Source: Ramazzottius varieornatus (Eukaryota > Tardigrada > Eutardigrada > Parachela > Ramazzottiidae). From it: a stretch of DNA of 64,000 nt. The stretch is taken from positions 2,187,324-2,251,323 of the forward strand of contig BDGG01000001.1 in NCBI GenBank assembly GCA_001949185.1. The letters are read 5' to 3'. A model generated the notes under the pieces. The model saw only the letters and a program-made list of their open reading frames with translations, was not told the origin of the DNA and did no database searches. Shown piece after piece: positions 12,501 to 23,843 of the stretch. The position numbers and the translations under genes are program-made. Each line of letters starts with the position of its first letter. The stretch's first letter is position 1.

Positions 12501-13922
12501 AAACCTGAACGACGTGGTCATCTACTCTAGCGCCACCGACACGCAATTCCAGAAGATCCTGACGGGTCTCAGCTTCGATTTCAACCCTTTCTACGCCCAG
12601 TTAGACGTACGATAGTCTATAGATCTTTCTGAGAGGGCTTTCTGAGGTGTCAGACCTGTTGAGCAATACTTACTGAGGCATGATCGTTACAGGTCAATGG
12701 GAACCCGCTTCCTTATGTACAACTGGGATGGTTCCGGGGGAACATCTCAGCGGCACGAGCCACTGCTCCGACTCCTCCGACGCCGGTAGACTACTTTGAC
12801 AACGTCCTTGCCAAGATCGACGCAGTAGAAGCGCAGATGCATGTTGTCGATGCGGGAAGGGTAGGTGGTGAATTTTATAATTATTGCATATTTTTGGTTA
12901 ACTTACTTTTTTGTATATAATATTGAAGTACTGTAAAAAACAAAATTGGTTTTCCCAAGTGGCGCACACGCGCAGCCAGTAACACTGAAGACGTCCGTCA
13001 CTTGGGAAAACGATTTTTCTGAGCTTATTCACCGAGGTCCTGTTTCTTATTGGCTGTTATTGAATGTTGGTTTGACAGACTTTTGTGAGCGCCAATATAT
13101 CTGTTCTGGCGACCTCGATGGTGTCCCTCAAGTTGGTAGCCATAAGCACGCAGAACATGGCCATCAATGGTCAGACCCGGATATCCAGTGGCGGAATGGG
13201 CGCCATAGTGAAACAGGTCGGTCTTCCATTCGTTCGTCCTGGAGGTCTCCGAATCGTTTTGACCGATTTTTGGGTACTTTTAGGCTGCCACACTGTTTGC
13301 TGCACGAACATTTAGCATTGTTGATCAGTTCCTGGATTACTTTGAAGGATCGGTCATGACGCAAGCCGGCAAGTGTCGACCAGCCTATGACGCTGTCCAG
13401 GGCATCGCTTCTCTATTCTGTGACGGCTTCATAAAACCACTGGTGAGCGATATCGCCGCGCGAAAATGGCTCTTCCTCTGGATTTCGTTCTTCTTTTTGT
13501 ACAGAATGGTTTCTGGTTCGCACTGGGTCTTGCCTTGGCGGTGTTTCTCTTCGTCTTATGCTGCAACTGTAGCTTAGCGCGGTACTACAAACGGGCAAAG
13601 GTCTCGGACACGAGGGAAACAAGGAGGTCTACATTCACCGAGTAAGAAACTGTCTTGACAAAAAGCACACCAAGCTGATAGCTGACATGGATCTTTTTGA
13701 CGCAATTTACAGGCGTCGGCTGCAGCTGATGAACATGAACAACCCAATAAGGTACAGTAATACTCTTTTAAGAGGTGAGATGTTCACCTCGAAGTTTAGG
13801 CTTGAGTTCTGCATGGGATGGCCGTCTAACTTTGGTTTGTTTTTTTCAGGAGAGCTCGAAAGGTGGGGGATGTTAGGCCGACAAGTGTTGAGTCGGCGTC
13901 CATGGTTGAAGAGGAAGGATAG
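9573..13922 (+). CDS. PROM1: prominin-like pentaspan membrane glycoprotein
   Basis: Seventeen exons give 886 residues (human prominin-1 has 865): 9573-9849, 9933-10012, 10105-10171, 10251-10374, 10459-10646, 10750-10842, 10921-11138, 11223-11364, 11564-11870, 11950-12088, 12295-12606, 12693-12860, 13079-13216, 13284-13442, 13505-13641, 13713-13751, 13850-13922. The topology is a signal peptide (1-32), an N-glycosylated ectodomain, TM1 (about 122-143), a Cys-rich first cytosolic loop (MYRCCCYKN), TM2 (174-197), large extracellular loop 1, TM3 (452-473), TM4 (499-521, followed by ICPVLQG as in vertebrate ICEPYTS), large loop 2, TM5 (805-826) and a short basic tail. Prominins sit in plasma-membrane protrusions and bind cholesterol. 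Two introns (11365-11563 and 12861-13078) each hold a palindromic mini-element. Which prominin paralogue it represents cannot be decided. Confidence 0.88.
11416..11477. repeat. palindromic mini-element, copy 1 (prominin intron)
   Basis: The left arm TTTCCCGAGTGGAGCA (11418-11433) and right arm TGCGCCACTTGGGAAA (11461-11476) form an imperfect inverted repeat. The core ATTGGCTGA is at 11447-11455. It lies inside the 199-bp intron 11365-11563. Confidence 0.8.
12948..13012. repeat. palindromic mini-element, copy 2 (prominin intron)
   Basis: The left arm TTTCCCAAGTGGCGCA (12951-12966) pairs with CACTTGGGAAAA (about 12999-13010). In reverse complement the interior reads CAGTGTTACTGGCTG next to the GCGCCACTTGG arm, matching copy 5 (CAGTGTCATTGGCTG). 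It lies within intron 12861-13078. Confidence 0.85.
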
Positions 13923-15743
13923 ATATCTTTTGTATTACACTCCATAATATAAAAGTATCTCTTTCATGGTTTGAGCTGTTGCCGAAGGGCGTCACGAGGT
14001 GATAGTGCGGGATAGTCAGGCCTGTAAACTGGAGTGTTTTATAGGCCGAGTACCGTGGAGACCCATCGTAGAGACACCGTCGACCGCGTCCCATCGCATC
14101 TCAGATAGCGGTAAGGACCTCCCTTCATATTACTCCGACATTCCCTGAGATAGTTCCTCAAATCTTCGCCCAGAACTTGTATCGTGTCTCGTAAGATAAA
14201 CCCCCCTAATAACTTCTTTTACGCGAGCAGGAATACCTCCGTGCAAATCTGCCATAGCACCCTCACAGCATGTGAAAAACGACGGTAAGCAGATTTATCA
14301 ATGTAATTGAGACTTTACGCTAGCCTGCTGCCCAAGCTCCAACAAGTTAGCAAATTACAGTAGTTGGTGGAGATCATTTTTCAGTTGGTTATTTCTTTGA
14401 TAGGAAGGAAGCCATGGAGTCCGTAAGCTATAGCTGACTAGCTGTGGCTGTTGGTCTTTTCCAACAATCTCGATTCCGCTGTCTGCTTCCCCGGTTGCCG
14501 CTCTGGCCGGTCGGCATGTCGTCCACCCTCGTTCTTTCTTGTTCCCTTATTTGTGAGGTTCCATGTTTGTTTGTTATGTCATGCCTGTTACCTGTTAACG
14601 TTTCTGTTTTATTGCTCTGTGGTATCTCTCTCGGTCGGTTTTGTCCGCTACCGGATGTGTCGCACTGGTTGGTTTTATCTCGGCTGTTTTTTTGTAGAAT
14701 TGTTTTGCTCGAAGGAGCGTGTGGTTCTGCCCACATCGTTTTGCGTCAAGAATTTCTACAACCTGAATTCGCGTCCGTTCTGCATAGTATGGGGAATCTT
14801 GAATGCAGGGCGTCAACAGATGAATTCACCCTAATCGCTTCCCCAAGTGGCCTACGCTCTTGGCGAGTAATGATGGAAACCTGCGCCATTTGAGATGACG
14901 AACTGGGTGAAATCGTTCGGCGACGTCCCATGTCGACACGGCCACGTGTTGCATAGAGGAACAGTTCTGTGTGAGTCAGTGTCTGATCCAGGGCACCCAT
15001 CCCGTTTTTACTTTTGACTCATTCAGGTCGTACCTGTCGCGCGATGAGTATCGTACCGATCGATGGTCCAGGTGATTGGGTTCGGTGGCTTGCAATATCC
15101 AACGTTGCATGAGCTTGAAAATTACGACTGGATGTTTACAACAGGCGCCCTTACCGTTCTGCACTGTGCGTTTGCGGCCGAATATTTACCTGTTTTTTCA
15201 TGGGTTCTGATGAATGTGGCGTTGGGTGGACCTCGTGCCCGGCGTGGAGCGCTCCTTTGTTGTTTATTTGGAATGTATTCGTTCGAAATTCACAAACCAT
15301 GGATTAGTGCTACCGGTGTCCTTTGTATTTGCCTCGCAATATCTCATATGCTGAAAAGTCCGGAGACAGTGGATGGATGGTTCTCATTTGACGCAATATG
15401 TACACAAAGACCGGTTTCATATTTTGCCGCATGCTACACTTTTTCGTGTTAGATATCGCATTCTGAACAATCGCCGCAAGGTTGTGGGCTTTCTTCAGTT
15501 TCACTTCGAACAATTGCCATTTCCGGGTTAACAATATCGCACCTTGAAAAATAGCATTTTACCATGAACACACTCAAGATATCTTTTGATGAGGTAACTT
15601 GACTGTTTTGTCAACAGGCAGATCAATTATATTGTAGAACAAAGTCGTGGTAATTTTCTGTGAGTTGTTGCAGTTGTTGAACTGCGACTAGGATATTTTC
15701 TGCCCGAAGTTTAATCCGGAATTTGCCGCATGCGGATTCGAAA
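13923..15743. other. intergenic region with one mini-element copy
   Basis: No confident gene was found. Open frames at 14444-14893 and 15063-15452 are hydrophobic but lack splice structure or recognised motifs. A degenerate palindromic mini-element lies at 14839-14894. The last few hundred bases should contain the promoter of the LRR/lectin gene. Confidence 0.35.
14839..14894. repeat. palindromic mini-element, degenerate copy (intergenic)
   Basis: The left arm TTCCCCAAGTGGCCTA and right arm TGCGCCATTTGAG (14882-14894) are recognisable but diverged. This is the only copy found outside a modelled gene. Confidence 0.5.
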
Positions 15744-18345
15744 ATGCTGCGTCGTTACTTTCTCGAATATTTTCTGTTGACGCTCCTCGTTTTGCTTCAG
15801 CTGCATTGCAGCAATGCGCAGCAGCACCATAATTGTCCATTGGGTTGTAAATGTGACTTCGAGAATGGGTTCAAGCGGGTTCGTTGTGAGGTTTCCAGTA
15901 GTAGCGTGAACATAAATTTCAATGAGCTGGACTCGGATATTCAGTTCCTGGAAGTACTTCCTCGTCAGCGCGGTCGGACCGACGCCTTCGGACCTTCACT
16001 GCCCGATGCCTTTGGCTCGGACTTCCCGCAGTTGCGCCGACTGGTCATCCGCAACAACGGCATCCAGCGCATACCTGTAGCCACAGCCAGACAACTGGGA
16101 AACTTGATAACGCTGGATTTGGTGGGGAACGACATCAAGGACTTGCGAGACCTGTCTCTGGACAACTTTCCCAAACTCGAAACACTACAGGTGAGTTCTC
16201 GTATTTTTACCTGGATTTTTTAATACTATATGGAAGCTAAATAAACTAAATCCTCAAGGTCTGTTTTTCCACTGTGCGCACATTTTCAGGCGATGATACC
16301 TCGAAGGTGCGCCGCTTAGAAAGATAATCTTGTCGAGGTTATTTAGCGGAGTTACCCACATTTGACGTAAAATTCAATTTGGAGTGTTTTCGTTGAGTTT
16401 CAATGCTGAGAATCGTTTTTCTGTTGCAGCTTTCGAATAACGGAATAGCGCAAGTTTCGGATGAGCTGCGAGCTTTGCGCGATCTGAAGCAGCTTGCATT
16501 GAATACGAACCAGATTCGCAGCATATCCTCCGGGGCTTTCAACGGCCTGCCCTTCCTGGAGCGTATCGAGTTACGCAATAATCGTCTGCAAGACTTGCCG
16601 AGTAATGTGTTCGACAGCAACATCCGTCTGAACTACATTGATCTTCGGTCAAACGAACTGACCACCGTACCACGAGGTAAAACCCAACCCCGAATCTCGT
16701 ATTGAGCCTGGCCGACAATTTTGCGTCTTTCAGGTGTCCAAAGCCTTTTGGGCTTGGTCAGTCTCCTTCTCGACGATAACAAGATCTCCACCGTCCCTGG
16801 CCAACTGGTCCAGGCATGGCGGAGCTCCGAGGTCCTCGACGATGTTTCACTCTTCAATAATCCTCTTCAGTGCGACGATAGCTTGAATGAGTACGTCACT
16901 TGGACTAAGACGTCTGATGGTTTCAAGAAGGCCTGTGACGTCTCCGCAGTCCGTGGCCAGGAGCCCACTTCCGGTCGAGCTAAATGTCCTGTATGCGCCG
17001 GTCCACGGTCCTTCGCTGGACAGACAGTAGATGCTGTTGATGCACGTGGAGGACCGGCTCAGAGCGATCGACCAAGCAGTGGCTCGTCAGACAGGTTCGC
17101 CATCCGGGATCGGGATCGGGAACGAGAACGTGATCGACCCTCATCTGGTTCGTCCAGTACGGATTTTGTGAGTTTCCAAGTGGTGGATTCGCCGAGAGCG
17201 CCGGCCAACTTCAACCCACGAAGAGATACAAGTAGGCCGGGCATCACACGAGCTGAAGAGGGGACCCTTGCCAAGTTGAAGCAGTATATGCCGGGAGCCG
17301 GTGTTCGATGTGGTCGGGAAAAATGTTATTTCTTCAATGCCAAGTATAGTTTTCCGTCGACGCATCCTTCGATGCGTATTATTTGTACCCGAATCGTTTT
17401 CTGATCTCATGTGTTCTTTCAGAGGTACAAGAGAATGGAGTACCGCTGAATTTACTTGCCAAAATATAGGTCTGGACTTGGTTGAGATAGCGAGCTCAGC
17501 CGAACAAAAGGAAGTGATGAGCTTTCGTAAGTTGGACAGCGGCTTGCAACTTTGAAATTGATCTTTCTGCTTGTTCGTAACAGAAGTACGGAAAACTTTA
17601 ATCTCCAGCTGGCAATCGTCTCTTGTTATTTCGTAGTGGTGGATGTTGTGAAAGAAGACCCGAAGCGTTCGTCGATGAGCCGAGGTTGGTGGATCGGGTT
17701 CAAGTACGACCCACGACAGCGTGCGGCTGTATCAGCAACAACTGGACGAACTGCGAGCTTCACCAACTGGGGTATGTAAAGTTATTTTTGCTTATAATTT
17801 TTGGACCCTTTTCGATAAATACTAGTGAAGAAAATCACTCAGTAACTGACGGTCAATAGTAAAGGTTCAAACCAAGAAATCAGAAGTAGTGTACGCACAA
17901 GGGCAATGTAGAAAAATTTTTATTGGACGGTGGCGCCCCCAGAAGAGCCGTCTTTTCGATCAATCCTACACACAGTGATCCTTTCCGTTCCACCCCAGGG
18001 AACCTAAGATGAACTACAACGAAATACTGTTTCTGAGAGTTCATTTTATCGATATCCACCGGATCACGTTAAAAGTTCTTTCATTTAGCGCAAGGCCAAC
18101 CGAACAACTTCGCACCACGTGAGGAGTGCGTGGAGATGTGGGACACCGGTGACTGGGCCGATGGCCAATGTACCTTATCCGTGGAGAACCAGTTTATTTG
18201 CCAGTCGTCTCTCTCGGTTGGTCGAGGCCTGGCTTCTCAAAACACCGCTTTACGGGGAGATCCCAGAAGATCTCCAGCCTCCGGTTCATCATCAAGTGGC
18301 GGTGGATTAGGGTTCGACACGGTCAGCTTCACCGTCATCAACTAA
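15744..18345 (+). CDS. secreted LRR plus C-type lectin protein
   Basis: Six exons (15744-16190, 16430-16676, 16734-17343, 17423-17526, 17637-17771, 18089-18345) give 599 residues. The domain order is: signal peptide (1-25, ending CSNAQ); a Cys-rich LRR cap (CPLGCKCDF); leucine-rich repeats (about 70-290, e.g. LEVL, LRRLVIRNNGIQRIP, LKQLALNTNQIRSI, IRLNYIDLRSNELTTVP); an LRR C-cap with Cys; a Ser/Arg/Asp low-complexity linker (RDRDRERERDRPSS, near 354); a C-type lectin domain (about 421-545); and a Gly/Ser tail. The lectin part keeps GWWIGFKYD, QPNNF (in place of EPN or QPD), EECVEMW and WADGQC (in place of WND). It may therefore still bind Ca2+ and sugar, with altered specificity. The pairing suggests extracellular recognition, possibly immune or adhesive. 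No membrane anchor is visible. Confidence 0.85.
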
Positions 18346-18682
18346 GGGTATTCCAGCCCACCCCCTCTAATGGCCAGCAAGGCCTTAGAGACTGTAATAC
18401 ATGATCCTCCGTATGTTGTCATTCCGCACTGGTTTCGTTGTACTTAAATAACGTGTCGCTCAAGATTGAAAAAAAATGATGGCTGTAGTTTGTTACAAAA
18501 TCCACAAGAGCAAATTATCACCAGGGCATGTCATCGCTGTGTAATTTGGTAGCAGCCGTGGGCGGCTAGCTTCTTGCCTTCAAGCTACCTCATCAGCGAA
18601 AATAAACAGCCTCGTCCAGACGAGAATACTTTCCCGGTCAGGAGAGCGTCCGAAGCCTCGATCCGTCCCAAATACTATAGAT
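18346..18682. other. short intergenic stretch
   Basis: This is the 3' flank of the LRR/lectin gene leading into the serpin-like remnant. No distinct feature was seen. Confidence 0.3.
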
Positions 18683-19800
18683 TTGGGCCACATCGGGTTC
18701 TATTCGGTGGCAGTTTGGGCGGCTACTTGGTGCAAGTCAGTCGGACTTTATCACGAACGCCAAGAACAAATTCAGCTCGGAAGTGAACGAGATCTCCCAT
18801 ATACTGTAGGGGAGAGCGAGGACCTCGAGACGGTGCGGCAGGAAATCAACAACTGGGTTCGTCAGAACATTGATGGCAGGATCGATGAAATGCTACCACC
18901 AGCGAGGTTAGAGCAAGGTCTAAAGAACTCGCTGTCCAGTGGCGGCTGCGTTATTCATGCGCTGGATGTGCAATTTTGGTGCGTCAGTTTTGTCGTCACA
19001 AACGTGGACTGTGAGGGAGCAGTAAGGGCAGCCCCGAGGGCTACCCTTACGAGTTCACTCAATTCATTTTTGTCTTCCCGCCCCTAGGCTTCTAGCCCAT
19101 GTTTATCGCAGGGCTGCCCTCAAAATATTTACGGCTGACGTCGCAAGTACTGGTGCAGAAATTGCACATTCAGCGCACGAATAACGGAGCCGCCACTGTC
19201 GCTGTCCATGTTCATCAATCATCATCAACGGTTCGAGTATGCGTGCTGGGTGGGATTAGATGTTCAAAAACGAAGAGACACATTTGCGAGAGTTTTAGCT
19301 GCCAAATTTAGGGCGTGTCACGGTGAAAATGATGCATTATCGAAGGAGTTTTCCCTACTACGAGGATAAAGGTCACAGATGTATAGTACTTGGAGCCGCC
19401 TTGTCAGGGAAGCGAGTTTCGTTGTGTCTGATTCTTATCAAAAGCGAGCTCGAGTAAGAGTGAACAAATTCTGGCGGATATCAAAGGGAAATTAACGGAT
19501 GACAACATTGTCAGTACGTCGATGAGGAGGAGACTGAGCAAGGTCCATATTATTACACGGAATTTAAGACAGAAAATACGTTCGACTTGAAGGTCGGAAT
19601 GAAGAGCGCGTTCAAGGAAAATCCGATTTTACGAAGAAAACTCCGTCGAAGAACTTCCACCGTTCATTCATGTTCGCGGTACACCACCTGTCCGGCTTGG
19701 CTTCTTTATCGGGCGAGTCAGCTCCTTCCCTCCCTCAGACCTTCCTCCTCCAACAAAGTCGACGAGAAAAACATCATCGCTGAGGGAATGACCAAGCATG
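18683..19800 (+). pseudogene. serpin-like remnant interrupted by a MITE
   Basis: At about 18818-18910 the frame reads DLETVRQEINNWVRQNIDG then RIDEMLPP, a good match to the serpin helix E/F region (INxWVxxxTxGKIxxLLPP). Around 19700-19740 another frame reads GFFIGRVSSFPP, like the serpin C-terminal FxGRVxxP, after a PFMFAVHH-like strand in a shifted frame. Between them the frame is broken, and a 262-bp MITE sits at 18937-19198. Serpins are suicide inhibitors of serine proteases. This copy lacks a continuous frame and a readable reactive-centre loop, so it is most likely a dead gene. Alternatively it is a spliced gene whose middle exons I could not place. Confidence 0.45.
18929..19206. mobile_element. 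hAT-type MITE with 8-bp target-site duplication
   Basis: The element 18937-19198 (262 bp) has terminal inverted repeats of about 45 bp that start CAGTGGCGGCT and continue GCGTTATTCATGCGCTG on one side, with few mismatches on the other. It is flanked by the exact 8-bp duplication TCGCTGTC (18929-18936 and 19199-19206). An 8-bp duplication plus a CAG-starting terminus is typical of hAT. There is no coding capacity. Confidence 0.88.
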
Positions 19801-19842
19801 CTCAATCGAATGCCCAACACCGTAACTGGAATATTCCAAAAA

Positions 19843-20070
19843 TGGGCTGTGGGCACGGTTCCTCAGAAGTCTGGGGTCATAGCGTAGAGGCACAGCTGAC
19901 GAAATTTGAGAAAGGCAAGCGAGGGTTTCGGGATTGTCTTAAGAATTGTCGGCCTCCACATGGTAAACTCCGGTCCTCACCCTTGAGCTACCCTGGCCCT
20001 TGCCCAAATTTCCTCGACTTTGCCTCTACACCATGACCCCAGACTTCTGAGGAACTTTGCCCAGAGCCCA
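19843..20070. repeat. foldback element with about 80-bp inverted arms
   Basis: The arm at 19843-19925 (TGGGCTGTGGGCACGG...) pairs with 19990-20070 (...TTTGCCCAGAGCCCA) at roughly 85 percent identity. The central stretch GTTCCTCAGAAGTCTGGGGT matches exactly in the other arm. The loop is about 65 bp. Target duplication is unclear because A-rich sequence flanks both ends. Confidence 0.8.
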
Positions 20071-20187
20071 AATAAAAAGAGGATATTTTCTGAATATTTC
20101 AAAACTCGATGGTATGTTTTCTTGCTGATTCGTGGCCAAAGCTCACTAGTGCCTATATACTATATATAGTACTTTGTTGTGTATTGC

Positions 20188-23100
20188 TCAACTATCGCCA
20201 GAGGCAATGTGAAGAGCCTCGAGGTTCTTGAGGTGTTGCTCCAACAGCTCGCAGTACTTTGAGCTGGTGTGCTTTGACTTGTCCATTTCCATAGCGTCTT
20301 TGACATACGGTAGTATCATTCCGGAACTTATTTTCAAACACTCTAAGGCGTTTTCCGCGATGTCGGCGTTGGAATCGTCCATGTGTATCAACAGTACCCT
20401 GCTGATTTCTTCCAGATGAGTCTGTAGCGTGCTAGCCTTGAAGCACTTAACAGACGCTATGCGGAGTATCTCTTTCAGACCTTCTAGACTTTCGAAACGA
20501 ACTTCCAGTATCTCGTCGAGACCTTTCAGAAAGATGGGATAGACACTGACGACATCATCTGCGAAATGAAAAAGGAAAGTGAGACCTGCATACTGGTCTG
20601 CTGTTACAAAGGCACAGGTTGATGTATCCATGTGCATGATGCACGGAACTGACAACTACTTTCCCAGTTTTATTGCGTCTGACGTAAGCGCGCCCCCATT
20701 ATTCAGTTAGTTACTTTAAGGCTCAGGTTTAAGAGCATCGGAAAGACCACATATGGAAGTTTGATATACCTGGTCTTATGTTTTGTGTTGCGCGTTCCAG
20801 CAAGAGCCGGGTCAAGCGCATCGTGGCTCTTTGCGTTTCGGGATGTTCGTCTCTTGACAGCGCAGTTAGTTTCGCGATGAATTCATCCTTCAAGACGCTG
20901 ATTCTCGTTGTATCGACCAGACCGTAGTCCAGCAGGACAGCCAGACAGGAACAACAGGCCGCTCTCATAACTGTCTGCGCTCGACCGGCTTTCCATATCA
21001 TATTCGGCAGGAAACAAACCTCGATGATGTCCGCCGGTAACAGTTTCTTCTCGCTAGAGAGCGAACGGAATAATGTGTAATTTCGGTTAGGAACGTTTCG
21101 GGAAAGCATATCGCTCTTACCTGGAGGCAAATCCAGGGTGAGCTTTGTAATGTGTCAGGACAATCTCGATCAAAAGTGTGAAGACGTCGAAGCGTAGTTT
21201 GACGTTCGATTCCACTCGAAGGTTAGCTTGAAGAACCGGATACAGAAGGTCGAAGTGTTGCAAGAACACTTCCAGACCAGCCTTGAGCAGGAAGTTGTGA
21301 AGAACCCTAGCTTCGGAGGAGGTCGTGCCAGAGTCAGCCTCGCTGCAGAAGAACTCGCCGGAAGCTTTCAGATATCGCTCGGCAAAGATTTTCCACAGGT
21401 TTCCTGTGGAGCTGAGTTCCATCTGTTCAGCTAACGCCGTCATCACCGAAGAAACCTACGCGGTTAACGATTACATGGGAGGAGGTCCTCAAACGATACG
21501 TACAAGATCGCCACCTCAAGCGGCGCAGGCTATCTTTGTTGTTGGTTGAAAACGTGCGCCACTTACGATAGCAGTCTCATACGTTTGGCTTGTCGACTAC
21601 ATGCCGCTACGAACACCCTCAAAGTAGGCTGAATAGCATAACTCACCTCCTTCAAGATGCCTGGATCGGCGACCAAGCCGTCAACGTTAAGACAGCTTCG
21701 AAATATGGAATAACTGAACGCGTTCATGTTGTCTTCCGCCAGTCCAATCAGGATCAGCAAACAGTTCAGCGTGTAATACTGTTGAGACTTCTGTTTTGTC
21801 AACGACATTCTTTCAAGGTTCTCCAGCAGGACATCTTTATAAGGTAGTAGAGCTTCAATCTTGGCTCCCTGTAGCAACCCACTCAAGACCACCAGCTGAG
21901 CTGCATGGTCCATACTGACCACCAGCAATTCACAATAGATCTTCGGCTCCACAAAGTGGCCGATTAGTTTGCAACAGGCGGTGACTTCTCTCACGACTTC
22001 CGCCTTCTCACCTTTAGCCACTTGTGCTAAGGCAGGAAGGACCTTGTTCATCGAAATGATCACCTGTAACCATCAATACGAGTAAACAATACAATAACAA
22101 AAACTGTTCGTGCACCTGCAAACAAAGAACCATCATGCTGAGCCGAAGAGTGGCATGCAGGTACATAAGAAATCTCATTCGGTATTTGCCTACCTGGCTT
22201 TCACCGTGTAAAATCATCTGGAAAAGTAGCTTCAAAGCATGTATCCTGATAGTTTCTTGCCAGTCCTTCAGATCATTCAGTACAGAAGGGAGAACAGGGT
22301 AGAGTATTCTTTTAACTAGTATTCTACAGCCCAGGATGGGTCGCGGCCGGTCGGTTGGGTAGTTGTCCGGCAGAGTCTCGTAGTCCAACTGATCTTTCAG
22401 TTCCTCGCGGTTCTCCGCCTCGTACTGCTGACCAACCAAAATCCACATTCGCTGAGCTTCGCCGCAAATGTCAGGAAAGCTGTCGGAGAGACCTGAGAGG
22501 AAGAGCGGAACGAGACGATTCCAGTACGAGTACCGGTCAATGTGAGACGTCATCCAAAAACACCTGAAGACACATTTTCGAAAAAAATAAAATTTCAATA
22601 ATCTTGAAATAAATCCAAAAAATGTTTTCGACAATTCTGAACGAGTTTACGAGCTTACAGAACGTTGTAGGCTGTCCGGCGGACCTGGTGATGTGAGTCT
22701 AGGATACGCTGAGCGATGAGGCGCCATACGTCCGGTAGGCGTTTGTAGTTACCGTAGTGGATAACGTAGCCCATAGCTTCCGTATTGGCCGATCGGACCC
22801 TGGCTTGATTATGGACGAAGGTAGCAATAAGCACGTCCAAGATCGGGTCGGACCTGGAGAAGAACTCCTTCACATGAGGAACCACTGTAACCAGAGTCTT
22901 GCAACATTCCAGGCGAATGTCCGCGTGGCTGTCGACGAGCGAGCGCTCGAGGATCGATACGAAATCGTCCATATAATACTTCATTGCACTCCCTACGAAT
23001 CGAAATGAATGTTTGTACCTATATATTCTGCAGGAATTCCGTAGAAAACTGTCGGTTATGCATTAACGCGAAGAGTTACACCGAATACCTTTCTGCTGGC

Positions 23101-23467
23101 ATATTTGACAAAGTAACCTTATCAGCAGTAAACGAATTTCCTCGGCCTCTTCCGTGACGATTTTCCCAGCAAGTCGTAGTTTCAACGCGTTGAAGACACA
23201 AGGAAGTGATCCGTCCACCTGAACCCCATTTATCACGAACTCAGTGTACGTTTTGACGGCTTTCTCCCGTACACTTTCGGAAGGGTCCTCAAAGAGAAAC
23301 ACGACTTGGTTAAGAGCTTCCACAACAGATTCAAATTGATGCTCCGATTTTTTCTCTGGTGAAAGGATGTATTTGGTGACGTTAGTCAAAACGGAGAGCT
23401 TTGCAGGTCTTGTGGACGATTTCAGACCAGAAAGAATGTCCCGCAAGTCATCTAAAGTATCCATCAT
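20188..23467 (-). CDS. DNAAF5: dynein axonemal assembly factor 5 (HEAT-repeat protein)
   Basis: Seven exons, listed in transcription order: 23089-23467, 22659-22992, 22194-22563, 21647-22063, 21121-21455, 20770-21053, 20188-20558. They give 829 residues (human DNAAF5/HEATR2 has about 855). The protein is an all-helical array of HEAT repeats. Diagnostic stretches are HIDRYSYWNRLVPLFLSGL, GQQYEAENREELKDQLD, YPTDRPRPILGCRILVKR and LNDLKDWQETIRIHALKL, in the same order as vertebrate DNAAF5. It acts in the cytoplasm in pre-assembly of ciliary dynein arms, so motile cilia or flagella are implied. The start is the ATG ATG pair at 23462-23467. The intron 21456-21646 contains a palindromic mini-element. 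The gene is divergent from the 23844 gene, about 380 bp apart. Confidence 0.92.
21513..21566. repeat. palindromic mini-element, copy 3 (DNAAF5 intron)
   Basis: The left arm CTCAAGCGGCGCA (21515-21527) and right arm TGCGCCACTTAC (21555-21566) flank a core TGTTGGTTGAAAA. It sits inside the 191-bp intron 21456-21646. Confidence 0.7.
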
Positions 23468-23843
23468 GCGCCGAGTTCCGACACGGAAGTCACACACGGC
23501 AAGCAGTTGCTTCCACTCTAATTGTTTCTCTGCGTGATGCTGACTCTGGACTAATCAGCTGCTTGTCTACGAAGAAGTTCGATCTTGACAACCGAACACC
23601 CCTATCCACTGTGCAGTCCCCATATGCAAAATGCTCTGCCTTGTTATTCGGCCTACACCTACTGAAGTCTACTTCCGATGGGGAATTTTGATCTAGTATA
23701 CATCTGTAAGGAAGTCAGGCCCGAAAAGAGTTCTGCACCTTCTCCAGCCACATTGAAGGATAGCTGAAGCTTACAAGTATTATGAATATTTCAAATCCTA
23801 ACTAACGGATCGCCCAATCAAAATTCTGTCCGGTCGAAGGAAG
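23468..23843. promoter_or_regulatory. shared promoter region, DNAAF5 / 23844 gene
   Basis: These 376 bp separate two divergent start codons, so a bidirectional promoter is inferred from layout alone. No core-promoter motif was recognised. Confidence 0.4.

Noticed and set aside
9573-13922. Initial idea of a tweety-type chloride channel
   Set aside because: The five-helix layout, Cys-rich first loop and the ICPVLQG segment after TM4 match prominin; length also fits prominin.
14444-15452. Hydrophobic ORFs (14444-14893 and 15063-15452)
   Set aside because: No splice context, no motif, and pyrimidine-rich DNA easily gives Leu/Phe/Ser-rich chance frames.
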